64,000 bases of DNA from Bradyrhizobium sp. Ai1a-2 (GCF_000426245.1 NZ_AUEZ01000029.1:1-64000), one strand, 5' to 3'; numbered from the stretch's first letter, positions 37,949-47,281 are shown. Notes: generated by a model not told the origin, from the sequence alone. Numbers and translations: made by a program.

Positions 37949-38724
37949 TGCTCAGACAACTCTCCCCGAACGGCACGACTGAAAAGGGCGGAAAGTCCGT
38001 CCTGTTCTCCTGCAGTGGCATCTCGCTCGATCTCGGCGGTCGCGAGATCCTCCGTAATATCAACCTGCATGTCGAGGCCGGGGAAGTGCTGGGCATCATC
38101 GGGCCGAACGGCGCGGGCAAGACCAGCCTGTTTGAAATCCTCTCAGGACGGATGCCGCCGAAGAGTGGCACGGTGTGGTTCAAGGGCGAGAATGTTACCG
38201 GCTTGTCGTTGTATTCGCGATCGCGCTTGGGGATCGGCCGCACGTTCCAGACGCCGGTCGTTCCTGACGAGTTGACCGTCGGCGAGACGTTCAAGGCGGC
38301 GCGCCAGGCCCATCGTCCGTTCCTCACCAAGTTCGATGCCGAATATGGCGCCGACCTCGTTGGTCTGAAGATCAGCGAGGACACGCCGGCGACGCAGCTC
38401 GAGACCTTCAACCGGCGCAAATTGCTGCTGGCCTGCCTGCTGATGCGCCGGCCGTCGTTGCTGCTGCTGGATGAGCCGGCGGCGGGCCTGATCAATTCGG
38501 AGGTCGACGAGATCGACACCCTGCTGCGCATCCTCGCCAAGGAAATGAACATCGCGATCCTGATCGTCGAGCACCGCATCGAGCTCCTCGGGACGATCGC
38601 CGACCGGATTCTGGTGATGGATGCCGGGGAGGTGATCTCCGAGGGCCTGATGGACGACGTCATGGCGGATCCTAAGGTTCACGCGGCCTATTTCGAGGAC
38701 TTCAGCGAAGAGGCCGACGCATGA
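37948..38724 (+). CDS. livG: ABC transporter ATPase, LivG type, with degenerate signature motif
   Basis: The 258-residue product has Walker A (GPNGAGKTS, about 52-60), Q-loop (RTFQ, Gln101), Walker B (LLLLDEP, about 171-177) and the switch His209. The ABC signature, normally LSGGQ- or LPYGQ-like, is replaced by LETFNRR at 151-157. The partner LivF has a canonical LSGGER, so the heterodimer may hydrolyse ATP at only one composite site. The start overlaps the binding-protein stop by one base (TGATG), and an upstream extension to 37720 is only a shadow. The stop overlaps livF through ATGA. Residues 105-150 are shorter than in typical LivG. Confidence 0.88.
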   Translation: MLRQLSPNGTTEKGGKSVLFSCSGISLDLGGREILRNINLHVEAGEVLGIIGPNGAGKTSLFEILSGRMPPKSGTVWFKGENVTGLSLYSRSRLGIGRTFQTPVVPDELTVGETFKAARQAHRPFLTKFDAEYGADLVGLKISEDTPATQLETFNRRKLLLACLLMRRPSLLLLDEPAAGLINSEVDEIDTLLRILAKEMNIAILIVEHRIELLGTIADRILVMDAGEVISEGLMDDVMADPKVHAAYFEDFSEEADA

Positions 38725-39488
38725 ACATCTCGATGAGCAATCATTTGCCGGGCCCTCCGGCGCGTCAGCCCCAGCGCGAGGTCCTGAACGTCAAGGGATT
38801 GTCCGCCGGCTATGGACCGGTCCGCGTCATCCACGATCTCGATCTCGTTGCCCAGTGTGGGGAGCGGATCGGCATCGTCGGCCTGAATGGTCACGGCAAG
38901 TCGACGCTGTTCTATGCGATCGCAGGGCTCACCGGCTGGCAGCGCGGCTCGATCAAGCTTAACGGCAGGGAGGTCGGTCGCACGCGAAGCCAGGGACCGG
39001 GGCGCTACACCCACGAGATCGTGCGCGCGGGATTGGCGCTGATTCCCCAGGGCGACGAGATCTTCCATGGCCTGACCGTCGAGGAGCATCTCGATTCCGG
39101 GGCGTACACCGCGGCGGCGTGGCGCGATCGCGCCGCGCGCAAGCTCCGCATCCTGGAGATCTTTCCACCATTGCGGAAGCTGATGGATGCACCCGTGGGG
39201 CGCCTGTCGGGCGGCGAACGGCGCATGGTGTCGATCGGCCGCGGCTTGATGACCGATGCGTCGCTCTTCCTCGTCGACGAGCCATCGCTCGGGCTGGCGC
39301 CCAAGATCGGCAAGAGCGTGATCAACGCGCTGATGGCCGTCAAGCTCGGAGATGCCGCCATGATCATTGCGGAGCAGAACGTTGCACTGCTCGAGGGACG
39401 GGTCGATCGTGTCATCGGCATGCATGTCGGCAAGCTGAAGGGTGAGGCCTCGGCGGCCCTCGCGTTGAACGTTTATCGAAAGGCGTAA
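38721..39488 (+). CDS. livF: ABC transporter ATPase, LivF type
   Basis: The 255-residue product has Walker A (GLNGHGKST), a canonical signature (LSGGERRMVSIGRGL), Walker B (LFLVDEPSLGLAP) and a C-terminal IIAEQN segment with Gln in place of the usual switch His, as is common in LivF/UrtE proteins. It starts in an ATGA overlap with livG and is followed 3 bp later by the permease gene, so the unit is a tightly coupled operon. It energises import of the substrate captured by the upstream binding protein. Confidence 0.9.
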   Translation: MNISMSNHLPGPPARQPQREVLNVKGLSAGYGPVRVIHDLDLVAQCGERIGIVGLNGHGKSTLFYAIAGLTGWQRGSIKLNGREVGRTRSQGPGRYTHEIVRAGLALIPQGDEIFHGLTVEEHLDSGAYTAAAWRDRAARKLRILEIFPPLRKLMDAPVGRLSGGERRMVSIGRGLMTDASLFLVDEPSLGLAPKIGKSVINALMAVKLGDAAMIIAEQNVALLEGRVDRVIGMHVGKLKGEASAALALNVYRKA

Positions 39489-39491
39489 GAC

Positions 39492-40373
39492 GTGGATATC
39501 TGGTTCATCGTCAGCAACACAATCGTCCTTGCGTGCATTTACGGCACGCTCGCGATCGGAATTTCGATCACGTGGTCGAGCCTCGGCCTGCTCAACCTGT
39601 CCTACGGCTTCATATTCGCATTCGCGGGGTATGGTGCTTGGCTGTTCGCCCAGCATGTCTCCGTGTGGGGGCCTGCAGTGCTGGCCGCGGGTATCCTCGC
39701 AGGCGCGCTCGGGGGTGTGATCATCTGTGCGCTCGGATTCATACCGATACACGACAAGCCGAATTTCACCATCCGCGGTCTCATTGCGACGCTCGCGATC
39801 AATCTGATCGGCACGCAATTTCTGCTGTGGTGGTTTGGCCCACGGTCGAAGAGCCTGCCGGAGATCTTCGGCAGCTGGTCGGTATCCCTGTCGGGCGCGG
39901 TCTTCACGGCCGACAAGGTCGGCAACGTGGTGACGTCCGTCCTGATACTGGCAATCGTTCTCAGGTGGATGCAGTCGAGCCGACGTGGCCTCGAAATTCG
40001 CGCCATGATGATGAATCCTCATGCGGCGTCCATCGTTGGTATTGGCGTGCGGCGGACATCCTTCTACGTCATGGGCATCACGGGCGGACTGGCGGGTCTC
40101 GCGGCCGTCCTGCTCTCGCAGACCTACTACATCTCGCCGTTCGGCGGACTGATGCCAATGATCAAGGGCGTCAGCATTGCGCTCTGCGGCGGACTCGGTA
40201 GCGTGCGCGGCGCCGTCATCGCCGCGATCGTGCTCGGCCTGAACGAGGCGCTGACAGGCATGTCGATCGGCGGCCGCTATGTTCTCGTCACCCAGTTCGT
40301 CGTGATCATCGTCATCCTCTTGGTCCGTCCGCGCGGTATCGCCGGGCTGCTCGACAAGGCGAGGGAGGCCTGA
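39492..40373 (+). CDS. livH: ABC transporter permease, LivH type
   Basis: The 293-residue integral membrane protein has several hydrophobic segments and the LivH hallmarks GISITWSSLGLLNLSYG near the N terminus and GLGSVRGAVIAA near residue 235. It starts with GTG at 39492, supported by AAAGG ~8 bp upstream. The next gene begins 3 bp after its stop. It forms the inner-membrane channel with the LivM-type subunit that follows. Confidence 0.9.
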   Translation: MDIWFIVSNTIVLACIYGTLAIGISITWSSLGLLNLSYGFIFAFAGYGAWLFAQHVSVWGPAVLAAGILAGALGGVIICALGFIPIHDKPNFTIRGLIATLAINLIGTQFLLWWFGPRSKSLPEIFGSWSVSLSGAVFTADKVGNVVTSVLILAIVLRWMQSSRRGLEIRAMMMNPHAASIVGIGVRRTSFYVMGITGGLAGLAAVLLSQTYYISPFGGLMPMIKGVSIALCGGLGSVRGAVIAAIVLGLNEALTGMSIGGRYVLVTQFVVIIVILLVRPRGIAGLLDKAREA

Positions 40374-40376
40374 GCA

Positions 40377-42026
40377 ATGTCCCTTGATAGCGGCATCAAA
40401 TGGCGCAATCCACTGTTCGTCTGGGGTGGCAAGCGCGACGTCGAAGAACTTCCGACCATTCCGTTCCGAAGCCATCAGGAGGTCTGGGAAAGGACTCGTC
40501 AATCGAAGACGAAGCTGAACCCGGTCGGCCGCCTGCGCTACTACTACAAGTGGCCGGGACACGGCGGAGCGATGTGGAATCGTCTTCGCTACTGGCCGAC
40601 GCGCCGTCGGGTGCTGCGCCTGCGCGGGGAATACAATCCCAAGACGTTGCGCGCGGAGAAGACGATCGTCGACAAGCGACCGATCTGGTGGGTGCTGGGG
40701 CTTCTTGCCCTGGCGATCGCTCCCCTGTTCACGCCCGGCGACCTGCAGAACACGCTGCTGACGGCGGGAGCCACGTTCGGCATCTATTCCGCCATCAGCC
40801 TGTGCTGGATGCTCATCATGGGCACCGCGGGGGTCTTCTCGCTCGCCACCTATGCAGTGGTCGGGACGGCCGCGTTCGTTACGGCACTGCTTGCGGTCAA
40901 GTTCGCGTTGCCCTGGTGGCTGTTGCCACCTATCGGCGCGCTGGTGGGTCTGGTCTTCGGCGGGATCATCGCGCTGCCCGCCACGCGGTTGGATGGCTTC
41001 TACTACGCGCTTCTCACCCTCGGACTCAACGAGCTCTGCCGGGTCTATTTCGTCACCTCGAAGGAATTCGGGTCCGCCAACGGCGGCCTGTATGGCGCAG
41101 CGACCTACGTGCCAGAAGATTGGTCGCAGTTGGGTCAGCTGCTTTTAGCGTATTACGCCTGCTTCGGCCTGATGCTGCTCGCGTTGCTGCTCTATCGGTT
41201 CGTCAACGGCCGCCGGCTTGGACGAATCCTTCGCATGGCGCCCGAAAAGCGCGAGGCGTTCGCCGAGGCGACCGGGGTGAACTTTCGCCAGGCGCGCGTC
41301 TGGGTGTTCCTCATCTCGTCGACGGCGCTGGGCTTCATCGGCGGATTCTATACCTCGAATTTCGGCGGCGTGGCGTTCTCGATCTTCAACTTCGACACCG
41401 TCCTGCTGGGCCTCGCCATGCTGGTGATCGGCGGCGTCGGACGTGCAGAAGGCGCGGTGGTCGGCACCCTCATCGTCGTGTTCTTCGACCAGGTGCTGAA
41501 CACATGGGGACCGGCGCGCTTCATGATCATCGGCCTCATCATGCTGCTGGTCGTTCTCTACCTGCGTAACGGGCTGTTCGGGATCAAGGCGCAGTTCCGT
41601 GCCTGGCGCGACAAGAAGAAGAGCGAGCGGCGGTCGACGCGGGCGGAGAAGGGTGGTGAGATGCTGCCCGAGGAGGCGACCGAGACCGACGACAAGAGCG
41701 TTATCTATCAGCGGCGCCACGACAAGATGACCCGCGATCATCTCAAGACGCTGGTGTCGCCGGAGATCATCGAGGAGCATCGCCACTCTCTTAACGGACA
41801 GCACAGCGAGGCGCTCGAACGGCTGCTGATCTATTTCCGCACCCGTCCTCAGGTGGAGAAGTACGCCATCATGGCCGTGGAACGCTTCGAGGGGTATCGC
41901 ATCGTGGCGCTGTCTGGCCATCGCGGCGTGGCGCCGCGTGTGGTCGAGGACAGGATTTACTTGACGCCGGATGAGGCCTGCCACGGCGTCTTCATGCGGC
42001 GTGTTCAGGACCTGCTGGAGTCCTGA
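40377..42026 (+). CDS. livM: LivM-type permease fused in frame to a dimethylformamidase small subunit
   Basis: This single open frame of 549 codons contains two unrelated parts. Residues 1-428 are a LivM-type permease with an unusual ~100-residue hydrophilic N-terminal extension before the first membrane segment (about 105-125), then typical motifs (MLIMGTAGVFSLATYAVVG, LIMLLVVLYLRNGLFG). Residues 429-549 align end to end with the separate 121-residue small subunit at 44507-44872, sharing ERLLIYF, LSGHRG and PRVV. No stop separates them. GGGAGG 8 bp upstream supports the start at 40377. The C terminus of LivM should be cytoplasmic, so the fusion could tether the hydrolase to the importer. An internal start at 41661 could also make the small subunit alone. 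Confidence 0.87.
   Translation: MSLDSGIKWRNPLFVWGGKRDVEELPTIPFRSHQEVWERTRQSKTKLNPVGRLRYYYKWPGHGGAMWNRLRYWPTRRRVLRLRGEYNPKTLRAEKTIVDKRPIWWVLGLLALAIAPLFTPGDLQNTLLTAGATFGIYSAISLCWMLIMGTAGVFSLATYAVVGTAAFVTALLAVKFALPWWLLPPIGALVGLVFGGIIALPATRLDGFYYALLTLGLNELCRVYFVTSKEFGSANGGLYGAATYVPEDWSQLGQLLLAYYACFGLMLLALLLYRFVNGRRLGRILRMAPEKREAFAEATGVNFRQARVWVFLISSTALGFIGGFYTSNFGGVAFSIFNFDTVLLGLAMLVIGGVGRAEGAVVGTLIVVFFDQVLNTWGPARFMIIGLIMLLVVLYLRNGLFGIKAQFRAWRDKKKSERRSTRAEKGGEMLPEEATETDDKSVIYQRRHDKMTRDHLKTLVSPEIIEEHRHSLNGQHSEALERLLIYFRTRPQVEKYAIMAVERFEGYRIVALSGHRGVAPRVVEDRIYLTPDEACHGVFMRRVQDLLES
41661..42026 (+). other. dmfA1: Possible independent start of the dimethylformamidase small subunit inside the fusion frame
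   Basis: The in-frame ATG at 41661 would give a 121-residue protein, exactly the length of the paralogue at 44507. Both begin MLP and align without gaps up to TLV (residues 30-32). GGAGAAGGG lies ~8 bp upstream and could bind ribosomes. So a free small subunit could be made as well as, or instead of, the fusion. Confidence 0.5.
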
Positions 42027-42099
42027 TCGAAGTTACGAATGAAGCTGTGTCCGATCTGCGCGGCGGAGTCGGGACGATCGCAAAACGAGGGAGTTGGTG

Positions 42100-44424
42100 G
42101 TGACACCGGTCAGGCTATTTGGCTATACGGACAAGATCTCGGTCAAACCGGGCGAGGCCATCCAGTTTCATGTCAGCGCCGAGGGGACGGACACGGCTGA
42201 GGCGCAACTGGTGCGCCTGATCCATGGCGATCAAAACCCCGCAGGACCCGGCTTCGTCGAGGAAGAGGTGGTGTGCACCGCGAATGGCACGTGGCGGGTC
42301 GAGCGGCAGTTCACCCAGGTAGGATCGTTCCTCGAGGTCGATGACCCCGGGGGCCGGCTGGCGTTCGCAAGCAGCTTCACCCTGTTCGCCTTCATCCACC
42401 CGACTTGGCCCGCGTCCGGAAAGCGCCAAAGTATTATCGGCCGATGGGACGGCGAGCGAAAGCAGGGCTATGGGATCGGCCTCGACGAGAAGGGCTGTCT
42501 GCAGTTCTCGATCGGACGCGGCGAAGAGATCGTCGAGTCCGTGGCCGCCGACGTGCCGCTGGAGGTGCAGATGTGGTATTTCGTGGCCGCGACCTTCGAT
42601 GCGGGGAGCCGGCATGCGACCTTGTATCAAGTCGGTGTCGGCAACAGGTACAACGGCCTGTTGGGCAAGGTCGCGCTTGTTGATTACGAGTCCCGCACAT
42701 CCGCGATCTTCCGAAGCAAGCCCGGCAACCTCGCCTCAACTCCGTTCCTGATGGCAGGCTCGCGCAGCCGCGACGCGCAGCAGCGTGCGTGCGTGTCGGA
42801 GCTTTATTGGGGCAAGATCGACCGGTGCGGCGCGTTTGACGAGGCTCTCCAGCCCGCCGAGCTCGACACGATCAGGAGCGGCCTCGTCCCCGCGATGGAA
42901 AGCCTGATCGCGTACTGGGACACGAGCGCAGGATACACCGACCGCGGCATCGGCGATCTCGTGGTCGACGTCGGGCGGCACAAGCTGAATGCCGGAGGAT
43001 ACAACCGGCCCGTTCGCGGCCAGACCGGCTGGAACTGGGACGGCTTCACCGATTGCTTCCGTCTGGCTCCGCACGAGTTCGGGGGGATCGAGTTTCATGC
43101 CGACGCGCTGACGGACTGCAATTGGAAGGCGACCAGGGTCGTCACCCTGCCACGCGGTCTCAAAAGCGGCTGCTATGCCATGCGGCTGCGCTCCGGTAGG
43201 GGAAAGAACTTGAGCGAGGAGCACGTCGTCTTCTTCGTGCGGCCGGAAAAGCCGCAGGCGCGCATTGCATTCCTGTTTCCGACGTTGACCTACCTTGCCT
43301 TTGCGAACGAGCGCCTGAGCTTTGATCATCCGGAGCGCGAGGCCTTGACGGGCCAGCCAGCCGTGCTGTCCGATATCGATATCGAGATGTACGCGAGAGC
43401 CGATTTCGGGCTTTCGACCTACGACATGCACGCCGACGGAAATGGCGTGTGCTTCAGCTCCTATCACCGACCGATTATGAACATGCGGCCGAGATACAGG
43501 ATGCCGAGCCTCGACGTGGCGTCGGGATTGGCTGCGGACCTCTCGATCATCGCTTGGCTCGACCAGAGCGACTTCGACTACGAGGTCCTGACCGACGAGG
43601 ACCTGCATTGCGATGGGTCGGCGGCGTTGTCGCCGTACGACTGCGTCATCAGCGGCACGCGGCCTGAATACTACACCGAGCGCATGCTGGACGCGACCGA
43701 GGACTATATCGCCGACGGCGGCCGCTACATCTATGCGGGCGGCAACGGATTCAACGCCACGGCAGGAGTTCGCGACGGCGAACCATGGATCATGGAGTGT
43801 CGGCGTCGCGATGACGGGTACAAGCCATGGATATCGCGCTACGGCGAGCACTACATGGCTACGGACGGGATGCGCGGCGGTCCCTGGAAGGTACTCGGAC
43901 GGGCGACCCAGAAGCTGGTCGGAATCGGCCTGAGCAGCTCGGGCGGTGGACGAAGCGAGCCATACCGGCGGATGCCAGACAGCTACCACCGCACCGTATC
44001 CTGGATCACCAAAGGTGTCGATGGCGAGATTATCGGCGACTTTGGCCTTGCCAATGACGGCGCCGCGGGGCTGGCCCTCGACTATTACGATCGCGCCCTG
44101 GGTACACCGCCGCACACCAGGATCATCGCATCGTCGGGGGGGCACACCGACAGCTATGTCGTGAACCAGCAGCTCGTCCTTTATTCCTACCTCGGCCTCT
44201 ATGGGTCATATGACTGGCGCGTTCATGCCGACATGATCTACTTCACGGCGCCCCGTGGCGGAGCCGTATTCGCGTGCGGCTCGGTCGCGTTCGCGCAATC
44301 GCTGCCAGTCAACAATTTTAGAAACAGCGCATCCCGCGTGCTGGCCAACGTCGTCGAGGCGTTCGTCGGGGCTGGCAGGTTGCCCGGGTCCGCCTGGGTC
44401 AATGAGGAAAAGCAGTGGGCTTGA
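42100..44424 (+). CDS. dmfA2: Dimethylformamidase large subunit-like protein, copy 1 (divergent metal site)
   Basis: The 774-residue product matches the family of the N,N-dimethylformamidase large subunit, which hydrolyses dimethylformamide to dimethylamine and formate at a mononuclear iron site. It has an N-terminal beta-rich region (FGYTDKISVKPGEAIQFHVS), a LamG-like segment (about 90-245) and a C-terminal catalytic region. The start is set at GTG 42100 because it aligns with the Met of copy 2 and follows ACGAGGGAG; TTG at 42094 is an alternative. Compared with copy 2, the segment TYIAYANER reads TYLAFANER and STHPEYHSE reads TRPEYYTE, so a probable tyrosine ligand and a nearby histidine are changed. 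The substrate may differ from that of copy 2. Confidence 0.85.
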   Translation: MTPVRLFGYTDKISVKPGEAIQFHVSAEGTDTAEAQLVRLIHGDQNPAGPGFVEEEVVCTANGTWRVERQFTQVGSFLEVDDPGGRLAFASSFTLFAFIHPTWPASGKRQSIIGRWDGERKQGYGIGLDEKGCLQFSIGRGEEIVESVAADVPLEVQMWYFVAATFDAGSRHATLYQVGVGNRYNGLLGKVALVDYESRTSAIFRSKPGNLASTPFLMAGSRSRDAQQRACVSELYWGKIDRCGAFDEALQPAELDTIRSGLVPAMESLIAYWDTSAGYTDRGIGDLVVDVGRHKLNAGGYNRPVRGQTGWNWDGFTDCFRLAPHEFGGIEFHADALTDCNWKATRVVTLPRGLKSGCYAMRLRSGRGKNLSEEHVVFFVRPEKPQARIAFLFPTLTYLAFANERLSFDHPEREALTGQPAVLSDIDIEMYARADFGLSTYDMHADGNGVCFSSYHRPIMNMRPRYRMPSLDVASGLAADLSIIAWLDQSDFDYEVLTDEDLHCDGSAALSPYDCVISGTRPEYYTERMLDATEDYIADGGRYIYAGGNGFNATAGVRDGEPWIMECRRRDDGYKPWISRYGEHYMATDGMRGGPWKVLGRATQKLVGIGLSSSGGGRSEPYRRMPDSYHRTVSWITKGVDGEIIGDFGLANDGAAGLALDYYDRALGTPPHTRIIASSGGHTDSYVVNQQLVLYSYLGLYGSYDWRVHADMIYFTAPRGGAVFACGSVAFAQSLPVNNFRNSASRVLANVVEAFVGAGRLPGSAWVNEEKQWA

Positions 44425-44506
44425 AACATCCGTCACGGAATGCCGTGCCGGTACGCCCGGACGGCACGATTCGCGACAGACGTTTACCGATTCTGGAGAG
44501 TTGAGG

Positions 44507-44872
44507 ATGCTGCCTCTCGAGTATGACAGGTCTCAGGACCGCGACATCATCGTCCGGGATCGGTTCGACAGCTTCCGCCGCGAGTTTCTGCGGACGCTCG
44601 TGACGCCCGAGGTGATCGAGGAGCACCGGCGGTCGCCGCTGGGCCAGCACAGCGAGCGGCTCGAGCGACTATTGATCTACTTCCGCCAACGACCACTGGA
44701 CGAAAGATATGCGGTCAAGGCCATCGAGCCGTTCCGCAAGTATCAAGTGGTCAGGCTGTCGGGGCATCGGGGGACCTCCCCGCGTGTGGTTGACGAGTTC
44801 ATCTACGCGTCAGCGAACGACGCCTGGCATGGCCTGTTCCTGCGCTGCATCCGCGACCTTCTCGAAACCTAG
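44507..44872 (+). CDS. dmfA1: Dimethylformamidase small subunit, free-standing copy
   Basis: The 121-residue product is close in size to known dimethylformamidase light chains and aligns along its full length with the C-terminal part of the permease fusion (RTLVTPEVIEEHR, ERLLIYF, LSGHRG, PRVV). GGAGAG ~7 bp upstream supports the ATG at 44507; the open frame upstream to 44255 is a shadow of the large-subunit gene. It lies between the two large-subunit genes and presumably pairs with one or both. The small subunit helps to cover the active site in the known enzyme. Confidence 0.87.
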   Translation: MLPLEYDRSQDRDIIVRDRFDSFRREFLRTLVTPEVIEEHRRSPLGQHSERLERLLIYFRQRPLDERYAVKAIEPFRKYQVVRLSGHRGTSPRVVDEFIYASANDAWHGLFLRCIRDLLET

Positions 44873-44938
44873 AGATAGCTGCAACACGCTGGGTGGGGCA
44901 CGAGCCTCGTTCAGCTTCTCGATTGGAAACTCCGCACG

Positions 44939-47281
44939 ATGGCGCAGATCAAGATATTTGGTTACGCAGACAAGATCTCGGTGAAGCCCGGCGACACCAT
45001 ACAATTTCATGTCAGCGCCGACGGCACGTCCACCGCTGAAGCCCATCTCGTGCGTCTGATCCATGGCGACGAGCATCCGCATGGTCCGGGATTCATCGAG
45101 GAGGAAATCGACTGCGTCGCCAACGGCACCTGGCGGGTCGAGAAGCAGTTCACGCAGGTCGGAGCCTTCCTCGAGGTCGCCGACCCCGATCGCAAGCTCG
45201 CACTCGACGGCAGCATCACGCTGTGTGCATTCATCTGGCCGACATGGCCGGATGTCGGGCATCGGCAATGCCTGCTGGGCCGCTGGGACAATGACAGGAA
45301 TTACGGCTACGGCCTTGGGATCAATCCGAGCGGCAGGCTGGAGTTCTGGATCGGGCGCGGAAGCGAGATCGACTATCTGCAGGCGGAGCTGCCGTTGCAG
45401 AAGCAGGCCTGGTATTTCGTCGCGGCCACCTTCGATGCGCGAAGCGGCCGCGCCACCCTCTACCAGGAAGGGGTCGTGAACCGCTACAATAGCTTGCTCA
45501 GCAAGGTCGTGCCGATCGAATATCGCTCGCATGTGTCGGAGGTATTTCGGTTCAGGCAGAACAACCTGCCCGATACGCCGTTCCTCGTGGCCGGCTCGCG
45601 CGACTGGCACGCACTGCGCGGTCACTTCGTGTCGCAGCTCTACTGCGGGAAGATCGATCGCTGCGGTGTGTTCGATCGCCCGTTGGGTCGCGAGGAGCTC
45701 GACGCGATCCGCTCGGGCGGACAGCCTCCATCATACGGCATGATGGCATATTGGGACACCACGAAGGGTTACACCGATCACGGCATCGGCGATGTCGTGG
45801 TCGACATCGGACCAAACCGCCTCGATGCGAACGGCTACAACAGACCGGTGCGCGCACAGACTGGCTACAACTGGAACGGCCGCAACGACTGCTTCCGTCT
45901 CGCCCCGCATGAATACGGCGGCATCGAATTCCATGCCGACGCGATGATCGACAGCAACTGGAAAGTCACAAAGACGCTCGAGCTGCCCGAAACGCTGCGC
46001 AGCGGCGCCTACGCGATGAGGGTACACGGCGGCGACGGCAAGGGCCTGGCCGAAGAGTACATCGTCTTCTTCGTCCGGCCGCGTGTGCCGACCGGGCGCA
46101 TCGCTCTGCTGTTTTCCACGGCAACCTATATCGCTTATGCCAACGAGCGCTTTGCGACCGACGGCCAGATCGTGCAGCCAATGGCCGGTCAACCGCCGAC
46201 GATCTCTGAGGTCGACATTGAAATCTACGAAAATCCGGAATTCGGCGGGGGCTGCTACGACTCTCACGCGGATGGCGTCGGCATCTGCTACTCAAGCTAT
46301 TATCGCCCGATGGTGAATATGCGGCCGAAATACCGGATCTCCGCGTTCGACCTGCCCTGGAATTTCCCGGCGGATCTCTCGATCCTGGCGTGGCTCGAGC
46401 ACAAGGGGTACGACTACGATGTCTTGACCGATGAAGATGTTCATCTCGAGGGTGTCGCCGCAATGGCCCCCTATGCGTGCATTCTCAATTCCACGCATCC
46501 GGAATATCATTCCGAGCGCATGCTCGATGCACACGAGGACTACATCGCCGGTGGCGGGCGTTTCATCTGCATGGGCGCGAACAGCTTCTGCTGCAATGTG
46601 GCGTTTCGCGACGACGAACCGTGGATCATGGAGTGCCGCAAGACCGGTGGACACTGGATCGCTTGGGCGGCGCGGCCGGGTGAGTACTACCTCGCCACGA
46701 CGGGGCAGATGGGCGGAATCTGGACCGGCTTCCAGCGCTGGGGGCAGAAGCTGGTCGGCAATACGTTTGCCGGCGAAGGCTTCGCCCATAGCCAGCCTTA
46801 CCGGCGGATGCCTGACAGCTACGATCCTGCGCTGGCCTGGATCACCGAAGGAATCGAGGGGGAACTCATCGGCGATTTCGGCCTGGGCAACGGTGGAGCG
46901 GCGGGCATCGAGATCGACTGCTACAAACTGGGGTTCGGCACACCGCCCAACACCAAAATCATCGCATCCTCGGGTGGTCACCCCGACAATTACATCGCCC
47001 ACGACGAGGAGGGGGCGCACGCGCATCAGGGTTTCAGCGGGACGCACAACTACATCCTGCGGGCCGATATGGTGTACTTCGAGGCGCCGAATAACGGTGC
47101 GGTGTTTGCAACCGGATCCATTGCGTTCGGGAGTGCCCTTCCTATCAACGGCTTCGAGAACAACGTCTCGCAGCTTCTGAGCAATGTGGTGAACGCGTTC
47201 GTCAGGCCGGGTCCGTTGCCCGGCTCATCGAAAGGAAGTCTTGAGGAGAATATTGGAAAGCTTGAAGGGATTAATCTCTGA
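44939..47281 (+). CDS. dmfA2: Dimethylformamidase large subunit, copy 2
   Basis: The 780-residue product is similar in length to the characterised Paracoccus large subunit. It has the N-terminal beta-rich region (IFGYADKISVKPGDTIQFHV), a LamG-like segment (about 90-245) and the catalytic region with CYDSHADG (Tyr440), TYIAYANER (Tyr397/Tyr400) and STHPEYHSE (His520, Glu522). These positions fit the two-tyrosine, one-glutamate iron site reported for the Paracoccus enzyme as I recall its numbering. The ribosome-binding site is weak. It is the more canonical of the two large subunits and closes the operon. Expected reaction: N-substituted formamide to formate plus amine. Confidence 0.88.
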   Translation: MAQIKIFGYADKISVKPGDTIQFHVSADGTSTAEAHLVRLIHGDEHPHGPGFIEEEIDCVANGTWRVEKQFTQVGAFLEVADPDRKLALDGSITLCAFIWPTWPDVGHRQCLLGRWDNDRNYGYGLGINPSGRLEFWIGRGSEIDYLQAELPLQKQAWYFVAATFDARSGRATLYQEGVVNRYNSLLSKVVPIEYRSHVSEVFRFRQNNLPDTPFLVAGSRDWHALRGHFVSQLYCGKIDRCGVFDRPLGREELDAIRSGGQPPSYGMMAYWDTTKGYTDHGIGDVVVDIGPNRLDANGYNRPVRAQTGYNWNGRNDCFRLAPHEYGGIEFHADAMIDSNWKVTKTLELPETLRSGAYAMRVHGGDGKGLAEEYIVFFVRPRVPTGRIALLFSTATYIAYANERFATDGQIVQPMAGQPPTISEVDIEIYENPEFGGGCYDSHADGVGICYSSYYRPMVNMRPKYRISAFDLPWNFPADLSILAWLEHKGYDYDVLTDEDVHLEGVAAMAPYACILNSTHPEYHSERMLDAHEDYIAGGGRFICMGANSFCCNVAFRDDEPWIMECRKTGGHWIAWAARPGEYYLATTGQMGGIWTGFQRWGQKLVGNTFAGEGFAHSQPYRRMPDSYDPALAWITEGIEGELIGDFGLGNGGAAGIEIDCYKLGFGTPPNTKIIASSGGHPDNYIAHDEEGAHAHQGFSGTHNYILRADMVYFEAPNNGAVFATGSIAFGSALPINGFENNVSQLLSNVVNAFVRPGPLPGSSKGSLEENIGKLEGINL

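Noticed and set aside
38688..40562. Minus-strand open frame of 624 codons opposite livF/livH
   Set aside because: It covers two clear ABC transporter genes and has low-complexity charged composition; no recognisable domain.
42038..42200. Small frame starting MKLCPICAAESG with a CPIC motif between the permease fusion and the large subunit gene
   Set aside because: It mostly overlaps the large-subunit start, has no ribosome-binding site of note, and one CxxC is not enough to support a zinc-ribbon protein.
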